A program made the position numbers and the translations under genes. A stretch of DNA of 64,000 bases from Oricola indica. GTDB lineage: Bacteria; Pseudomonadota; Alphaproteobacteria; Rhizobiales; Rhizobiaceae. Numbering within the stretch: the stretch's first letter is position 1; each line of letters begins with the position of its first letter. Where the stretch lies: assembly GCF_019966595.1 (NCBI RefSeq), contig NZ_JAINFJ010000001.1, positions 930,001-994,000 of the forward strand. The letters are read 5' to 3'. The notes beneath the pieces were generated by a model, which saw only the letters and a list, made by a program, of their open reading frames with translations, was not told the DNA's origin and ran no database searches. Below, in pieces: positions 33,799-42,303 of this stretch.

Positions 33799-35322
33799 AT
33801 GACCGACGCCATTGTCGAATATCGCGGCATTTCGAAATACTTCGCCGGCATCCGCGCGTTGGAGAATGTCGATTTTGCCTGCAAACCGGGAACCGTACAC
33901 GCCATTCTCGGCGAAAACGGCGCCGGGAAATCCACGCTCATCAAGATCATGTCCGGGGTGCTGCAACCCGATTCCGGCGAGATGCGGCTCGAAGGCAAAC
34001 CTGTCGCCTTCGCGACGCCGCAAGCCGCCAACGAGGCCGGCATCGTCTGCATGTTTCAGGAATTGTCGCTCGTCCCGGACCTCTCGGTGGCCGACAACAT
34101 TTCAATTTCCAGTCCGCCGCGGCGCTTCGGGCTGATCGACCGGCGCGCGCAGGTCCGGCGCGCCGAAGAACTTCTGGCTCGGGTGCGCTGCGAGGACGTC
34201 GATCCCAACGCCATGGTGCGCGAGCTTTCGCTTTCGCGGCGCCAGATGGTCGAGATCGCCAAGGCCCTGGGCAAATCCCCGAAAGTTCTGATCCTCGACG
34301 AGGCGACCTCGGCATTGACCGCACGCGACGTCGGTACGGTCTACGACCTGCTCGCCGAACTGAAAGACAGCGGCGTCGCCAGCCTGTTCATCTCGCACCG
34401 CATGCACGAGGTCGAGGCGCTGTGCGACACGCTTTCCGTTTTCCGAAACGGCCAGCACATCGAAACTTTCGCGAAAGGCGCCAAGAGCGAGCGGGAGATT
34501 GTCCAACTGATGATCGGCCGCGATGTCGAGGCGCAATTTCCGCCCAAGCCAAAGCCGGTCGCTCCCGAAGATCTGGGCGATCCGCTTCTAAAGGTCCGCG
34601 GGCTGTCCTGGCAGAACAGGCTCAACGGTATCGACCTGACCGTGCACCGGGGCGAGATCGTCGGCCTCGGCGGGCTGGATGGCCAGGGCCAGAAGGAACT
34701 GCTGCTGGCGCTTTTCGGCGTGTTGCGCGATGTCGAGGGCGAGGTCGTCATCGGCGGGAAGAAGGGCATCCCCTCCTCGCCGGCCGCCGCCAAGACCGCC
34801 ACGACAAAGGTGGCGCTGGTCCCGGAGGATCGCAAGACAGAAGGGCTGATGCTCGGCATGCCGATCGCCGACAACCTGCTCGCCTCGTCGTTCCAGCGCA
34901 TATCGCGCGGACCATTCATCGACCCGGCACTTTCGCGACAAGCCATCGAGGATGGAATATCGCGGCTTCAGATCAAGGCCGGGTCCGCATCCGACCCTGT
35001 CATGACGCTGTCGGGCGGCAATCAGCAGAAAGTCGTTATCGCCAAGTGGCTCATGATCGATCCGGACATCGTCCTGCTGAACGATCCCACCCGTGGCATC
35101 GATGTCGGGACGAAACAGGAGATTTACCGGCTGATGAGAGACCTCGCCAACCAGGGCAAGGCGATCCTGTTCTATTCGTCCGATTACGCGGAACTGATCG
35201 GCTGCTGCGACCGGGTGTCGGTTCTTTATTCGGGCCGCATCGTGGCCGAAAAACAGGGCGACGACATTACCGAGGAGAGCCTTGTCGCGGCATCGCTCAA
35301 CATTGACGTCGAGGCGGCGTGA
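33799..35322 (+). CDS. Sugar ABC transporter ATPase (two ATPase domains)
   Basis: 507 residues. Domain 1: Walker A GENGAGKST, signature LSLSRRQMVEI, Walker B KVLILDEATSAL (Pro replaced by Ala). Domain 2: GLDGQGQKELL, signature LSGGNQQKVVIAKWL, and VLLNDPTRGIDVGTK, where the Walker B Asp-Glu pair reads Asn-Asp. Domain 2 is thus probably weak in hydrolysis, leaving domain 1 as the active site. The ATG at 33799 was chosen because homology to other ATPases starts there; the TGA overlaps the next start (TGATG). Energises the permease pair downstream. Confidence 0.93.
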   Translation: MTDAIVEYRGISKYFAGIRALENVDFACKPGTVHAILGENGAGKSTLIKIMSGVLQPDSGEMRLEGKPVAFATPQAANEAGIVCMFQELSLVPDLSVADNISISSPPRRFGLIDRRAQVRRAEELLARVRCEDVDPNAMVRELSLSRRQMVEIAKALGKSPKVLILDEATSALTARDVGTVYDLLAELKDSGVASLFISHRMHEVEALCDTLSVFRNGQHIETFAKGAKSEREIVQLMIGRDVEAQFPPKPKPVAPEDLGDPLLKVRGLSWQNRLNGIDLTVHRGEIVGLGGLDGQGQKELLLALFGVLRDVEGEVVIGGKKGIPSSPAAAKTATTKVALVPEDRKTEGLMLGMPIADNLLASSFQRISRGPFIDPALSRQAIEDGISRLQIKAGSASDPVMTLSGGNQQKVVIAKWLMIDPDIVLLNDPTRGIDVGTKQEIYRLMRDLANQGKAILFYSSDYAELIGCCDRVSVLYSGRIVAEKQGDDITEESLVAASLNIDVEAA

Positions 35323-36368
35323 TGCATCAGAGCCGATTGACGAGATGGTTTTTCCAGAATGTGGGCCTCGCCAGCGCGCTGCTGCTGTTCGCGGTCCTGT
35401 TTCTCTCCTACAACATGATGCATCCACGCGGCTTTTCCGCCGCCGTCGCCGTGCAAAATGCCAATGAGACGGCGGCGATCGCCTTCCTTGCCATGGCGCA
35501 GACACTCCCCGTGCTGCTCGGCGGGCTCGACCTGTCCGTCGGCGCGGTGATGACGCTGACCAACTGTATCGCGTCGGAACTGGTGAACGGTTCGCCGGCG
35601 CAGATCCTTTTCGGCATCGTCGTGACACTGCTGTCGGGCGCCGCGTTCGGCCTGATGAACGGGCTGATCGTCGTCTATGGCCGGATACAGCCGATCATCG
35701 CCACGCTTGCCACCGGCGCAATCGCTATCGGCCTCGCCCTGCTTGTCCGGCCGAAACCCGGTGGCGACGTGGATGGCGATCTCGGCTGGGCTCTGACAAA
35801 CTCGGTATGGGACTTCGCCGACACTTACGGGATCGCCGGAGGCGGCGATGCCTGGTGGATCCGACCATTCGCCGATATCCCCGTTCCCGTCATCATCGTC
35901 CTCCTTGTCACCATTCTGGTCTGGGTGCCGTTCCGGCGCTCGGTGACGGGGAGGACGGTGTATGCGATCGGCTCGGCGGAGGGCGCCGCTTTCATGTCCG
36001 GACTGCCGATCGAGCGCGCGAAAATCGCCGCCTTCACACTCGGCGGCTTCTTCGCCGCCTGCGGCGGCCTCTATCTCGCCATTCAGACATCGTCTGGAAA
36101 CGCGGACATCCAGCAGGCCGGCGCTTACACGCTGAACTCGATCGCGGCCGTCGTGCTCGGAGGAACGTCGCTGCTCGGCGGCGTCGGAACCGCCGTCGGC
36201 AGTCTCATCGGCGCGGGGATATTGCGCGTCATCTCCTTTTACTTCCGCATTCTCGACATCGATCCGCTTCTGCAGCCGCTCATTGAAGGCGTCGTGCTGC
36301 TGGTCGCCGTATCCTTCGGCGCGATCAGGACGCTGCGGGTCAAGAACAAGCTGGACCTCTTCAGGTAG
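35322..36368 (+). CDS. Sugar ABC transporter permease, first of a heterodimeric pair
   Basis: 348 residues, about nine hydrophobic segments. LPVLLGGLDLSVGAVMTLTN is the CUT2 hallmark and AIGSAEGAAFMSGLP the coupling region. Having two distinct permease genes (this and the next) is a departure from the one-permease CUT2 norm and implies a heterodimer. The start overlaps the ATPase stop (TGATG); a GTG three bases earlier is possible. The gap to the next permease is only six bases. Confidence 0.92.
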   Translation: MHQSRLTRWFFQNVGLASALLLFAVLFLSYNMMHPRGFSAAVAVQNANETAAIAFLAMAQTLPVLLGGLDLSVGAVMTLTNCIASELVNGSPAQILFGIVVTLLSGAAFGLMNGLIVVYGRIQPIIATLATGAIAIGLALLVRPKPGGDVDGDLGWALTNSVWDFADTYGIAGGGDAWWIRPFADIPVPVIIVLLVTILVWVPFRRSVTGRTVYAIGSAEGAAFMSGLPIERAKIAAFTLGGFFAACGGLYLAIQTSSGNADIQQAGAYTLNSIAAVVLGGTSLLGGVGTAVGSLIGAGILRVISFYFRILDIDPLLQPLIEGVVLLVAVSFGAIRTLRVKNKLDLFR

Positions 36369-36374
36369 ACCGCC

Positions 36375-37325
36375 ATGCGCATTTCCGTTTCCAACGAAAA
36401 CAAGCCCATTCTGATCGCCTCGTTGTTCATTGTGGTGATCCTTCTGGCAGGCACGGTCTACACCTTGTCGACAGCGGGAACCGCGCCGCTGCTCTCGCCG
36501 AAATACCTGCTTCAGCAACTACAGACCGGGTCGTTCCTGGGCATCTGCGCGGCCGGCATGATGATGGTGATCCTGCTCGGCCATATCGATCTGTCGATCC
36601 CCTGGACGCTCACCGCCGCGGCGATGACCGCCACCGCCGTCGGCGGAGAAATGGCGCTTCCCACGGCTCTTGCCGTCGGCATCGCCGTCGGCATGCTCAA
36701 CGGATTCGGCGTCGCATTCCTGCGCATCCCCTCGATGATCTTCACGCTGGGCGTCGATACGGTGCTGCGCGGGCTTATGGTCGCGCAGACCGGCGGGTTC
36801 GCACCGCAGGATACCGCCACGCCGCTGATGCTGTTTCTCGCCAAGGACAGGCTCCTCGGCATTCCCGTGGCGCTTTTCGTCTGGGCTGCGGTCTCCGTCT
36901 TCATCATCGTGATGCTGACGCGAACCGGTTTCGGACGGTCGATCTACGCGACCGGCTCGCGCGAGGGTGCGGCCTATCTTTCTGGCATTCGCACTCGCTT
37001 CGTGACGATGGGGGCTTTCGTCGTGTCCGGGCTTTGCGCCTCGATCGCCGGCGTTCTGCTCGCCGGCTATTCGGCCAAGGCCTATCAGGGCATGGGCAAT
37101 GCCTTCCTGCTGCCGGCGATCGCCGCGGTCGTTCTCGGCGGCACGCATATTCTCGGCGGCCGGGGCCGCTATATCGGCACGCTGATCGGCGTCATCCTGA
37201 TCGTGCTTTTGAATTCCGTGTTGTCGATCATGCAGATGCCGGAGGCGGGGCGGCAGATCATCTATGGTACGGTGATCATCGCCATGCTGCTGGTCTACGG
37301 GCGCAACCAGCGCGTCACATCCTGA
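36375..37325 (+). CDS. Sugar ABC transporter permease, second of a heterodimeric pair
   Basis: 316 residues, about nine hydrophobic segments. The hallmark is altered: LLGHIDLSIPWTLTAAAM, with GHIDLSIP in place of GGIDLSVG. Coupling region ATGSREGAAYLSGIR; GGTHILGGRGRYIGT is present. Paired with the preceding permease. The lactonase gene follows after nine bases with GAGGAACGACA as ribosome site. Confidence 0.92.
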   Translation: MRISVSNENKPILIASLFIVVILLAGTVYTLSTAGTAPLLSPKYLLQQLQTGSFLGICAAGMMMVILLGHIDLSIPWTLTAAAMTATAVGGEMALPTALAVGIAVGMLNGFGVAFLRIPSMIFTLGVDTVLRGLMVAQTGGFAPQDTATPLMLFLAKDRLLGIPVALFVWAAVSVFIIVMLTRTGFGRSIYATGSREGAAYLSGIRTRFVTMGAFVVSGLCASIAGVLLAGYSAKAYQGMGNAFLLPAIAAVVLGGTHILGGRGRYIGTLIGVILIVLLNSVLSIMQMPEAGRQIIYGTVIIAMLLVYGRNQRVTS

Positions 37326-37334
37326 GGAACGACA

Positions 37335-38243
37335 ATGCCGGCCGAACTCTATGATATCCGCGACGACCGTTTCAAAAAGCTCATTCACGCGAATGCCGGG
37401 ATGGACACTTTGTGGGCCGGCGGCCGCTGGACGGAAGGTCCCGCCTATTTTCCGGCCGGCCGCTATCTGATCTGGTCGGACATCCCCAACGACCGCATCA
37501 TGCGCTGGGACGAGATGAACGACGCGGTTTCGACCTTCGAGCAGCCCTGCCGCAATCATAATGGCCATACCGTCGACGCCCAAGGGCGGATGATAGCCTG
37601 CGAACATCGCGGCCGTTGCGTCAGCCGCTACGAATTCGATGGAAGCCGTACGGTCCTGGCCGACTCCTTCGACGGCAAGAAACTCAACTCCCCCAACGAC
37701 GTGATCGTCAAGTCCGATGGCTCGATCTGGTTCACCGACCCTTCATACGGAATCGACAGCGACTACGAGGGCGACGCCGCGCCGATGGACCAGGACGGCC
37801 GCCATGTTTACCGCATCGATCCCGACGGCACGATCGCGCGTGTCATCGACGACATGAAACAGCCGAACGGCCTCGCCTTCTCGCCCGATGAAAGCGCCTT
37901 GTTCGTTGCCGATACCGGCCGCACGCATTTTCCGGACTGCGACCCCGTCATCCGCCGCTATCCGCTTTCTGCCGACGGTCGGTCGGTCGGCGCTGGCGCG
38001 GATTTCGTCACCTGCGACACAGGCCTTTTCGACGGCTTCCGTTTTGACACGGAAGGAAACATCTGGTCCTCCGCCGGCGACGGCGTCCATTGTTTCGCGC
38101 CCGACGGCACGCTGCTCGGCAAGATCCGAATCGACGAAGTGGTCTCGAATCTCTGCTTCGGCGGTCCGAAACGCAACCGGCTGTTTATCTGCGCGACCAC
38201 CTCGCTGCGCGCGATCTACGTCAATGCCCAAGGTATTGCGTGA
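37335..38243 (+). CDS. SMP-30/gluconolactonase-family sugar lactonase
   Basis: 302 residues, six-bladed beta-propeller. Metal ligands are recognisable: Glu in GRWTEGPAYFP, Asn in KLNSPNDVIVKSDGSIWFTD and KQPNGLAFSPDE, and Asp in DGFRFDTEGNIWSSAGDGVH. It should open an aldonolactone to the acid in the cytoplasm; there is no signal peptide. Last gene of the GntR-linked importer operon, which suggests the imported sugar is first oxidised to a lactone. The dehydrogenase for that step may be the Gfo/Idh enzyme at 23690. It is convergent with the GMC oxidoreductase gene. Confidence 0.9.
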   Translation: MPAELYDIRDDRFKKLIHANAGMDTLWAGGRWTEGPAYFPAGRYLIWSDIPNDRIMRWDEMNDAVSTFEQPCRNHNGHTVDAQGRMIACEHRGRCVSRYEFDGSRTVLADSFDGKKLNSPNDVIVKSDGSIWFTDPSYGIDSDYEGDAAPMDQDGRHVYRIDPDGTIARVIDDMKQPNGLAFSPDESALFVADTGRTHFPDCDPVIRRYPLSADGRSVGAGADFVTCDTGLFDGFRFDTEGNIWSSAGDGVHCFAPDGTLLGKIRIDEVVSNLCFGGPKRNRLFICATTSLRAIYVNAQGIA

Positions 38244-38302
38244 CGGTGCCCTTCCCCGCCTGAAAAAACCCGACCCGCGATTCGACAACTGCTGCTTTTC
38301 CT

Positions 38303-39919
38303 TCAAAGACCTCCGCGGATCATGTCCGCCGCCTTCTCGGCGATCATCACCACGGGCGACGCCGTGTTTCCGGAGACGATCTTCGGCATGATCGACGCAT
38401 CGACGACGCGCAATCGATCCAGTCCGTGAACGCGCAGGTCCGTGTCGACGACGGCGCGATCGTCGCGACCCATCTTGCAGGTCCCCACCGGGTGGAAGAT
38501 CGTCGTGCCGAGATTGCCGGCCTCGCGAAGCAGGTCCTCGTCAGATTCGACGGCGGGTCCGGGGAGCAGTTCCTCCGGCTTATATGGCTCCAGCGCACGC
38601 GCTTCCATTACGCCACGCGCCTGGCGGATCGAGGCGACCGCAACCTGCCTGTCGCGCTCCGCCGAGAGGTAGTTGAGCCGGATTTCGGGCTGCTCGGAGG
38701 TGTCGCGGCTCACGATATGCGTTGAGCCAACGCTGTCCGGCCGCAGGTTGCAGACCGAGACCGTGATCGCCGGAAATCGGTGCAACGGATCGCCAAGCTT
38801 GTCGGTCGATAGCGGCTGCACGTGATACTCGATGTCCGGCGTTTCCATTGCCGGATCGGATTTTGTGAACATTCCGAACTGGCTCGGCGCCATCGACAGC
38901 GGGCCACTGCGCGAAAACGCATATTGCAGCGCCATCCACGCTTTGCCCGCCGGCGAATGCACAAGCGTGTTCAGCGTCCTCGCGCCGTGCACCTTGTAGA
39001 CGGTGCGGATTTGAAGATGGTCCTGCAGGTTTTCGCCGACCGCCGCATTCTCGTGGACGAGCTCGATCCCGAGCCCGGCCAATATCGAGGGTGAGCCGAC
39101 ACCCGACTGTTCGAGGACACGCGGTGAATTGATCGCACCGGCGGCCAGCAGAACTTCGGCGTCCGCGAAGGCCTTCCGCAGGACGCAGTCCGCACGAAAC
39201 TGAACACCGGTGGCGCGCTTGCCGTCGAACAGCACGCGCTCCGTTTCTGCATGGGTCACGACCCGCAGGTTGGGGCGCTTGATCGCCGGACGCAGGAAGC
39301 CCTTCGCCGTGTTCCAGCGGACGCCGCCACGCTGGTTCACCTCGAAGAAGCCCGTGCCCTCGTTGTTGCCATCGTTGAAATCCTCGCGCGGCATGATGCC
39401 GAACTCGGCTGCCCCCGCCTGCACCGCTTTCAGGATGTCCCATGTCAGCCGCTGGCGCGACACCTTCCACTCGCCGCCCCCGCCATGCAGGCCGGACTTG
39501 CCGCCGTGATGATCCTCCGACTTCAGGAAATAGGGCAAGACATCGTCCCACCCCCAGCCGGCATTGCCCATCTGCCGCCAGCGGTCGTAATCGGCCGCCT
39601 GCCCGCGCATGTAGATCATCCCGTTGATGGAAGAGCAGCCCCCGAGCAGCTTGCCGCGCGGATAGGAAAGCGAGCGGCCGTTGAGACCCGGCTCCGCCGC
39701 CGTCTTCATCATCCAGTCCGTACGCGGATTGCCTATGCAATAAAGGTAACCGACGGGGATATGCACCCAGTGATAGTTGTCGTTGCCGCCGGCTTCCAGC
39801 AGCAGGACCCGCGTGCCCGGATGCTCGGTGAGGCGGTTCGCAAGCACGCAACCGGCGGTGCCCGCCCCAACGATGATGTAGTCGTACCGGCCCTCGAGCG
39901 TCGCGTCCCGCGCCTCCAT
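38303..39919 (-). CDS. GMC-family FAD-dependent oxidoreductase (choline-dehydrogenase-like)
   Basis: 538 residues. FAD-binding YDYIIVGAGTAGCVLANRL at about residue 13, GMC signature 1 in YPRGKLLGGCSSINGMIYMR, signature 2 in AGAINSPRVLEQSGVG, and the catalytic histidine region IFHPVGTCKMG with a later Asn in GNTASPV. Oxidises a primary or secondary alcohol. No signal peptide, so cytoplasmic. The ATG at 39919 has GGAGAA at good distance. Last gene of the nine-gene minus-strand operon, 34 bases after the kinase, so a polyol or sugar alcohol is a more likely substrate than choline. Confidence 0.9.
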   Translation of the reverse strand: MEARDATLEGRYDYIIVGAGTAGCVLANRLTEHPGTRVLLLEAGGNDNYHWVHIPVGYLYCIGNPRTDWMMKTAAEPGLNGRSLSYPRGKLLGGCSSINGMIYMRGQAADYDRWRQMGNAGWGWDDVLPYFLKSEDHHGGKSGLHGGGGEWKVSRQRLTWDILKAVQAGAAEFGIMPREDFNDGNNEGTGFFEVNQRGGVRWNTAKGFLRPAIKRPNLRVVTHAETERVLFDGKRATGVQFRADCVLRKAFADAEVLLAAGAINSPRVLEQSGVGSPSILAGLGIELVHENAAVGENLQDHLQIRTVYKVHGARTLNTLVHSPAGKAWMALQYAFSRSGPLSMAPSQFGMFTKSDPAMETPDIEYHVQPLSTDKLGDPLHRFPAITVSVCNLRPDSVGSTHIVSRDTSEQPEIRLNYLSAERDRQVAVASIRQARGVMEARALEPYKPEELLPGPAVESDEDLLREAGNLGTTIFHPVGTCKMGRDDRAVVDTDLRVHGLDRLRVVDASIMPKIVSGNTASPVVMIAEKAADMIRGGL

Positions 39920-39953
39920 GCCGTTCTCCTCCCTTGCGCCGCCTGCGGCGTTG

Positions 39954-41468
39954 TCACTGCTCCCGCGCAGCGTGCTGGCGCCGCCAGAAATCCCCCAACG
40001 TGTCGGCAAGCTCGCGATAGGTCTCGTAGCGGCGATCGTAGTGCGGCTTCATCGCGCCATCCGGCTCGAAGACCTGCCGCACGCGTGTCATCCGGCCTAC
40101 GCCCTCCTCGTAATCCGCGAACAGTCCCGCGCCGATTCCCGCGCCGATGGCCGCGCCCAGAGCGCCTGTCTCCTGCGCCTCGGCGACCGATATCGGAACG
40201 CCGAGGCAGTCGGCGAACATCTGTGGCCAGTGCGGACTGCGCGAACCGCCGCCGGACAAGGTCGCTGCATCGAAGCTGACGCCAGCCTTCTGCAGAACCC
40301 CGATATGCCGACGATGTTCGAACACGACGCCTTCAAACAAGGCGCGCAGGAGATGTCCCTCCCCATGCCAGCCGGCCAGCCCGTAGAAGCCCGCGCGGTA
40401 TTCCGCGCCCAGCGACGAGCCGTAAAGATACGGGTGGAAGAACGGATCGTCCGCCCGCGGCGACACCTCGGCAAGACGCGCATTGCAATGCGCGAATGGG
40501 TCGCCATGATGCCCGCCGCGCTCGACGAGTTCGCGCACATACCATTCGAGGTTTGAAGCCGAGGTCGCGCTGTTGTCCATGTTCATGTATCGGTCCGGCC
40601 CGAAGGCGGAGATCATGAACACCGACGGATCGACAACCGGCTCGCTGGATACAACCTGGTTGATCGACCAAGTGCCGGCGATGATCGAGGCTGCGCCCGG
40701 CGCGACCACGCCGGAGCCGAGTGCGCTAGAAATCACGTCGAAATATCCGCCGACAACCGGCGTTCCCACTGCAAGCCCGGTCGCCTCCGCTGCCTCGGCA
40801 GTCACCGTTCCGGCGATTTCCGCCGGGTCGATCGGCAGCGGCAGCAGTGTCTCCGCGCCTTCCAGCCCGTAAAGCGCCAGAAGTTCGGCGTCGTACCGCG
40901 CGTCCGGCATGCGCATCAAACCGCATCCGGACATGTCGGAAATATCGCTCACCTTGCGCCCGGTCAGCTTGAACGTGATGAAATCCTTGCACATCAGCAG
41001 CGTGCCGGCCCGCTCATAGACCTCCGGCCGGTTGCGTCGCAGCCATGACAGCAATACCGGCGTCTCCGACGGCCATGGCGTCTGCAGGCAGATCGCATGC
41101 AGTGTCTCGCCGTGCTCGGCGGAAAGTTCGGCGGCCAGTTCCGCCGCCCGCGTGTCGAGCGACTGGATGCCGACCAGCGGCCGATCTTCGCGGTCGAGCA
41201 GATAGAGTCCATTGCCATGGCCCGCGCAGCCGATGGCAGCAATCTGTCGCGGATCGACCCCGGCTTCCGCGATGCAACCGCCGATCGCCTCCCCGGCATT
41301 GCGCCACAGTTCGTCGAGATCACGCTCGACATGGCCAGGCGCGGGCGTCGATGAGCGCCCGTCGATTGCGAAGGCCGACACCTGACGCCCGTCGAGATCG
41401 AACAGCACGGCCTTGATGACCGTGTTGCCGGCGTCCAGGCCCAGAAGGTATCGCGCGCTATCAGCCAC
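39954..41468 (-). CDS. FGGY-family carbohydrate kinase (ketose/polyol kinase)
   Basis: 504 residues from a GTG start that overlaps the aldolase stop by eight bases. N-terminal ATPase-fold LLGLDAGNTVIKAVLFDLDG, then the FGGY region GHGNGLYLLD. The ATP-binding half has SIIAGTWSINQVVS, then LSGGGSRSPHWPQMFAD and EAQETGALGAAIGAG. By overall pattern it is nearest to L-xylulose kinase-like or erythritol kinase-like members. The product would be a sugar phosphate that the adjacent DhnA-type aldolase or GlpD-like dehydrogenase uses. Exact substrate unknown. Confidence 0.88.
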   Translation of the reverse strand: MADSARYLLGLDAGNTVIKAVLFDLDGRQVSAFAIDGRSSTPAPGHVERDLDELWRNAGEAIGGCIAEAGVDPRQIAAIGCAGHGNGLYLLDREDRPLVGIQSLDTRAAELAAELSAEHGETLHAICLQTPWPSETPVLLSWLRRNRPEVYERAGTLLMCKDFITFKLTGRKVSDISDMSGCGLMRMPDARYDAELLALYGLEGAETLLPLPIDPAEIAGTVTAEAAEATGLAVGTPVVGGYFDVISSALGSGVVAPGAASIIAGTWSINQVVSSEPVVDPSVFMISAFGPDRYMNMDNSATSASNLEWYVRELVERGGHHGDPFAHCNARLAEVSPRADDPFFHPYLYGSSLGAEYRAGFYGLAGWHGEGHLLRALFEGVVFEHRRHIGVLQKAGVSFDAATLSGGGSRSPHWPQMFADCLGVPISVAEAQETGALGAAIGAGIGAGLFADYEEGVGRMTRVRQVFEPDGAMKPHYDRRYETYRELADTLGDFWRRQHAAREQ

Positions 41469-42303
41469 GGCTGTAAATATCCCAGGCTTCCTCGCCCGAC
41501 GCACCGCGATGGATCATCGCCATCAACGCGTTGACGACCGCCTTGGGATTGTCGTGCTGGTAGATGTTGCGTCCATAGACCATGCCCTTCGCGCCCTGCG
41601 CCATCAGCGCGGCCGACTTCTTCAAGACCGACTTGAGGTCATCCTTGCCGCCGCCGCGCACAAGGACCGGCACGCGCGCCGCCTCGACCACGCGATGGAA
41701 GTCGTCCGGGTCGTCGGTCGGATCGGCCTTGATGATATCGGCGCCCATCTCGCTGGCCAGCCGCACCAGCGTCACGATCTTCTCGGCGTCGCCATCGACC
41801 TGGTAGCCGCCGCGCACATCGTTCGGCAGCATCACGAGCGGCTCGATCATCAGCGGCATGCCATAGCGGTGGCAGTCGGCGCGCACCCGGCTGATATTCT
41901 CGACGCACTGCCGGAACAGTTCCGGCTCGTCCGGCAGCATGAACAGATTCACGACCACACAGGCCGCGTCCATCTCCAGCGCGCCGATGATCGGATCGTC
42001 GTGGTTCTGCAGCATCGACCACATCACCCGGTGCCGCTGATCGTTATAGGGATTGCCCATGTCGATGCGCATCACCAGAGCCGGCTTGTCCTTTTCCGGC
42101 CGGCTCTGCAGCAGGTCGGCCTGGCCGTAGGTCATCTGGATCGCGTCCGGCTTCGCACCGATCAGCATGTCGACGACACGATCCATGTCCTCAAGACCGG
42201 CCAGGAAACTCGGCTCGTTGCACACGCCGTGGTCGATGGCGACGTCGAGGCATCCCCCATTCGTGAACATCCGGTTCATTCGGGCTTTCGTGCTCAGGCG
42301 CAT
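41461..42303 (-). CDS. Class I (DhnA/FbaB/LsrF-type) aldolase
   Basis: 280 residues, TIM barrel. It begins LSTKARMNRMFTNGGCLDVA with the aspartate/histidine AIDHG of this family. The Schiff-base lysine is expected in ADIIKADPTDD, with the phosphate-binding VLVRGGGK and AKGMVYGRNIYQ further on. It would split or form a ketose phosphate. The ATG sits 10 bases inside the upstream dehydrogenase gene with AAAGGAGCG before it, and its end overlaps the kinase start, so the three genes are translationally coupled. Confidence 0.88.
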   Translation of the reverse strand: MRLSTKARMNRMFTNGGCLDVAIDHGVCNEPSFLAGLEDMDRVVDMLIGAKPDAIQMTYGQADLLQSRPEKDKPALVMRIDMGNPYNDQRHRVMWSMLQNHDDPIIGALEMDAACVVVNLFMLPDEPELFRQCVENISRVRADCHRYGMPLMIEPLVMLPNDVRGGYQVDGDAEKIVTLVRLASEMGADIIKADPTDDPDDFHRVVEAARVPVLVRGGGKDDLKSVLKKSAALMAQGAKGMVYGRNIYQHDNPKAVVNALMAMIHRGASGEEAWDIYSRG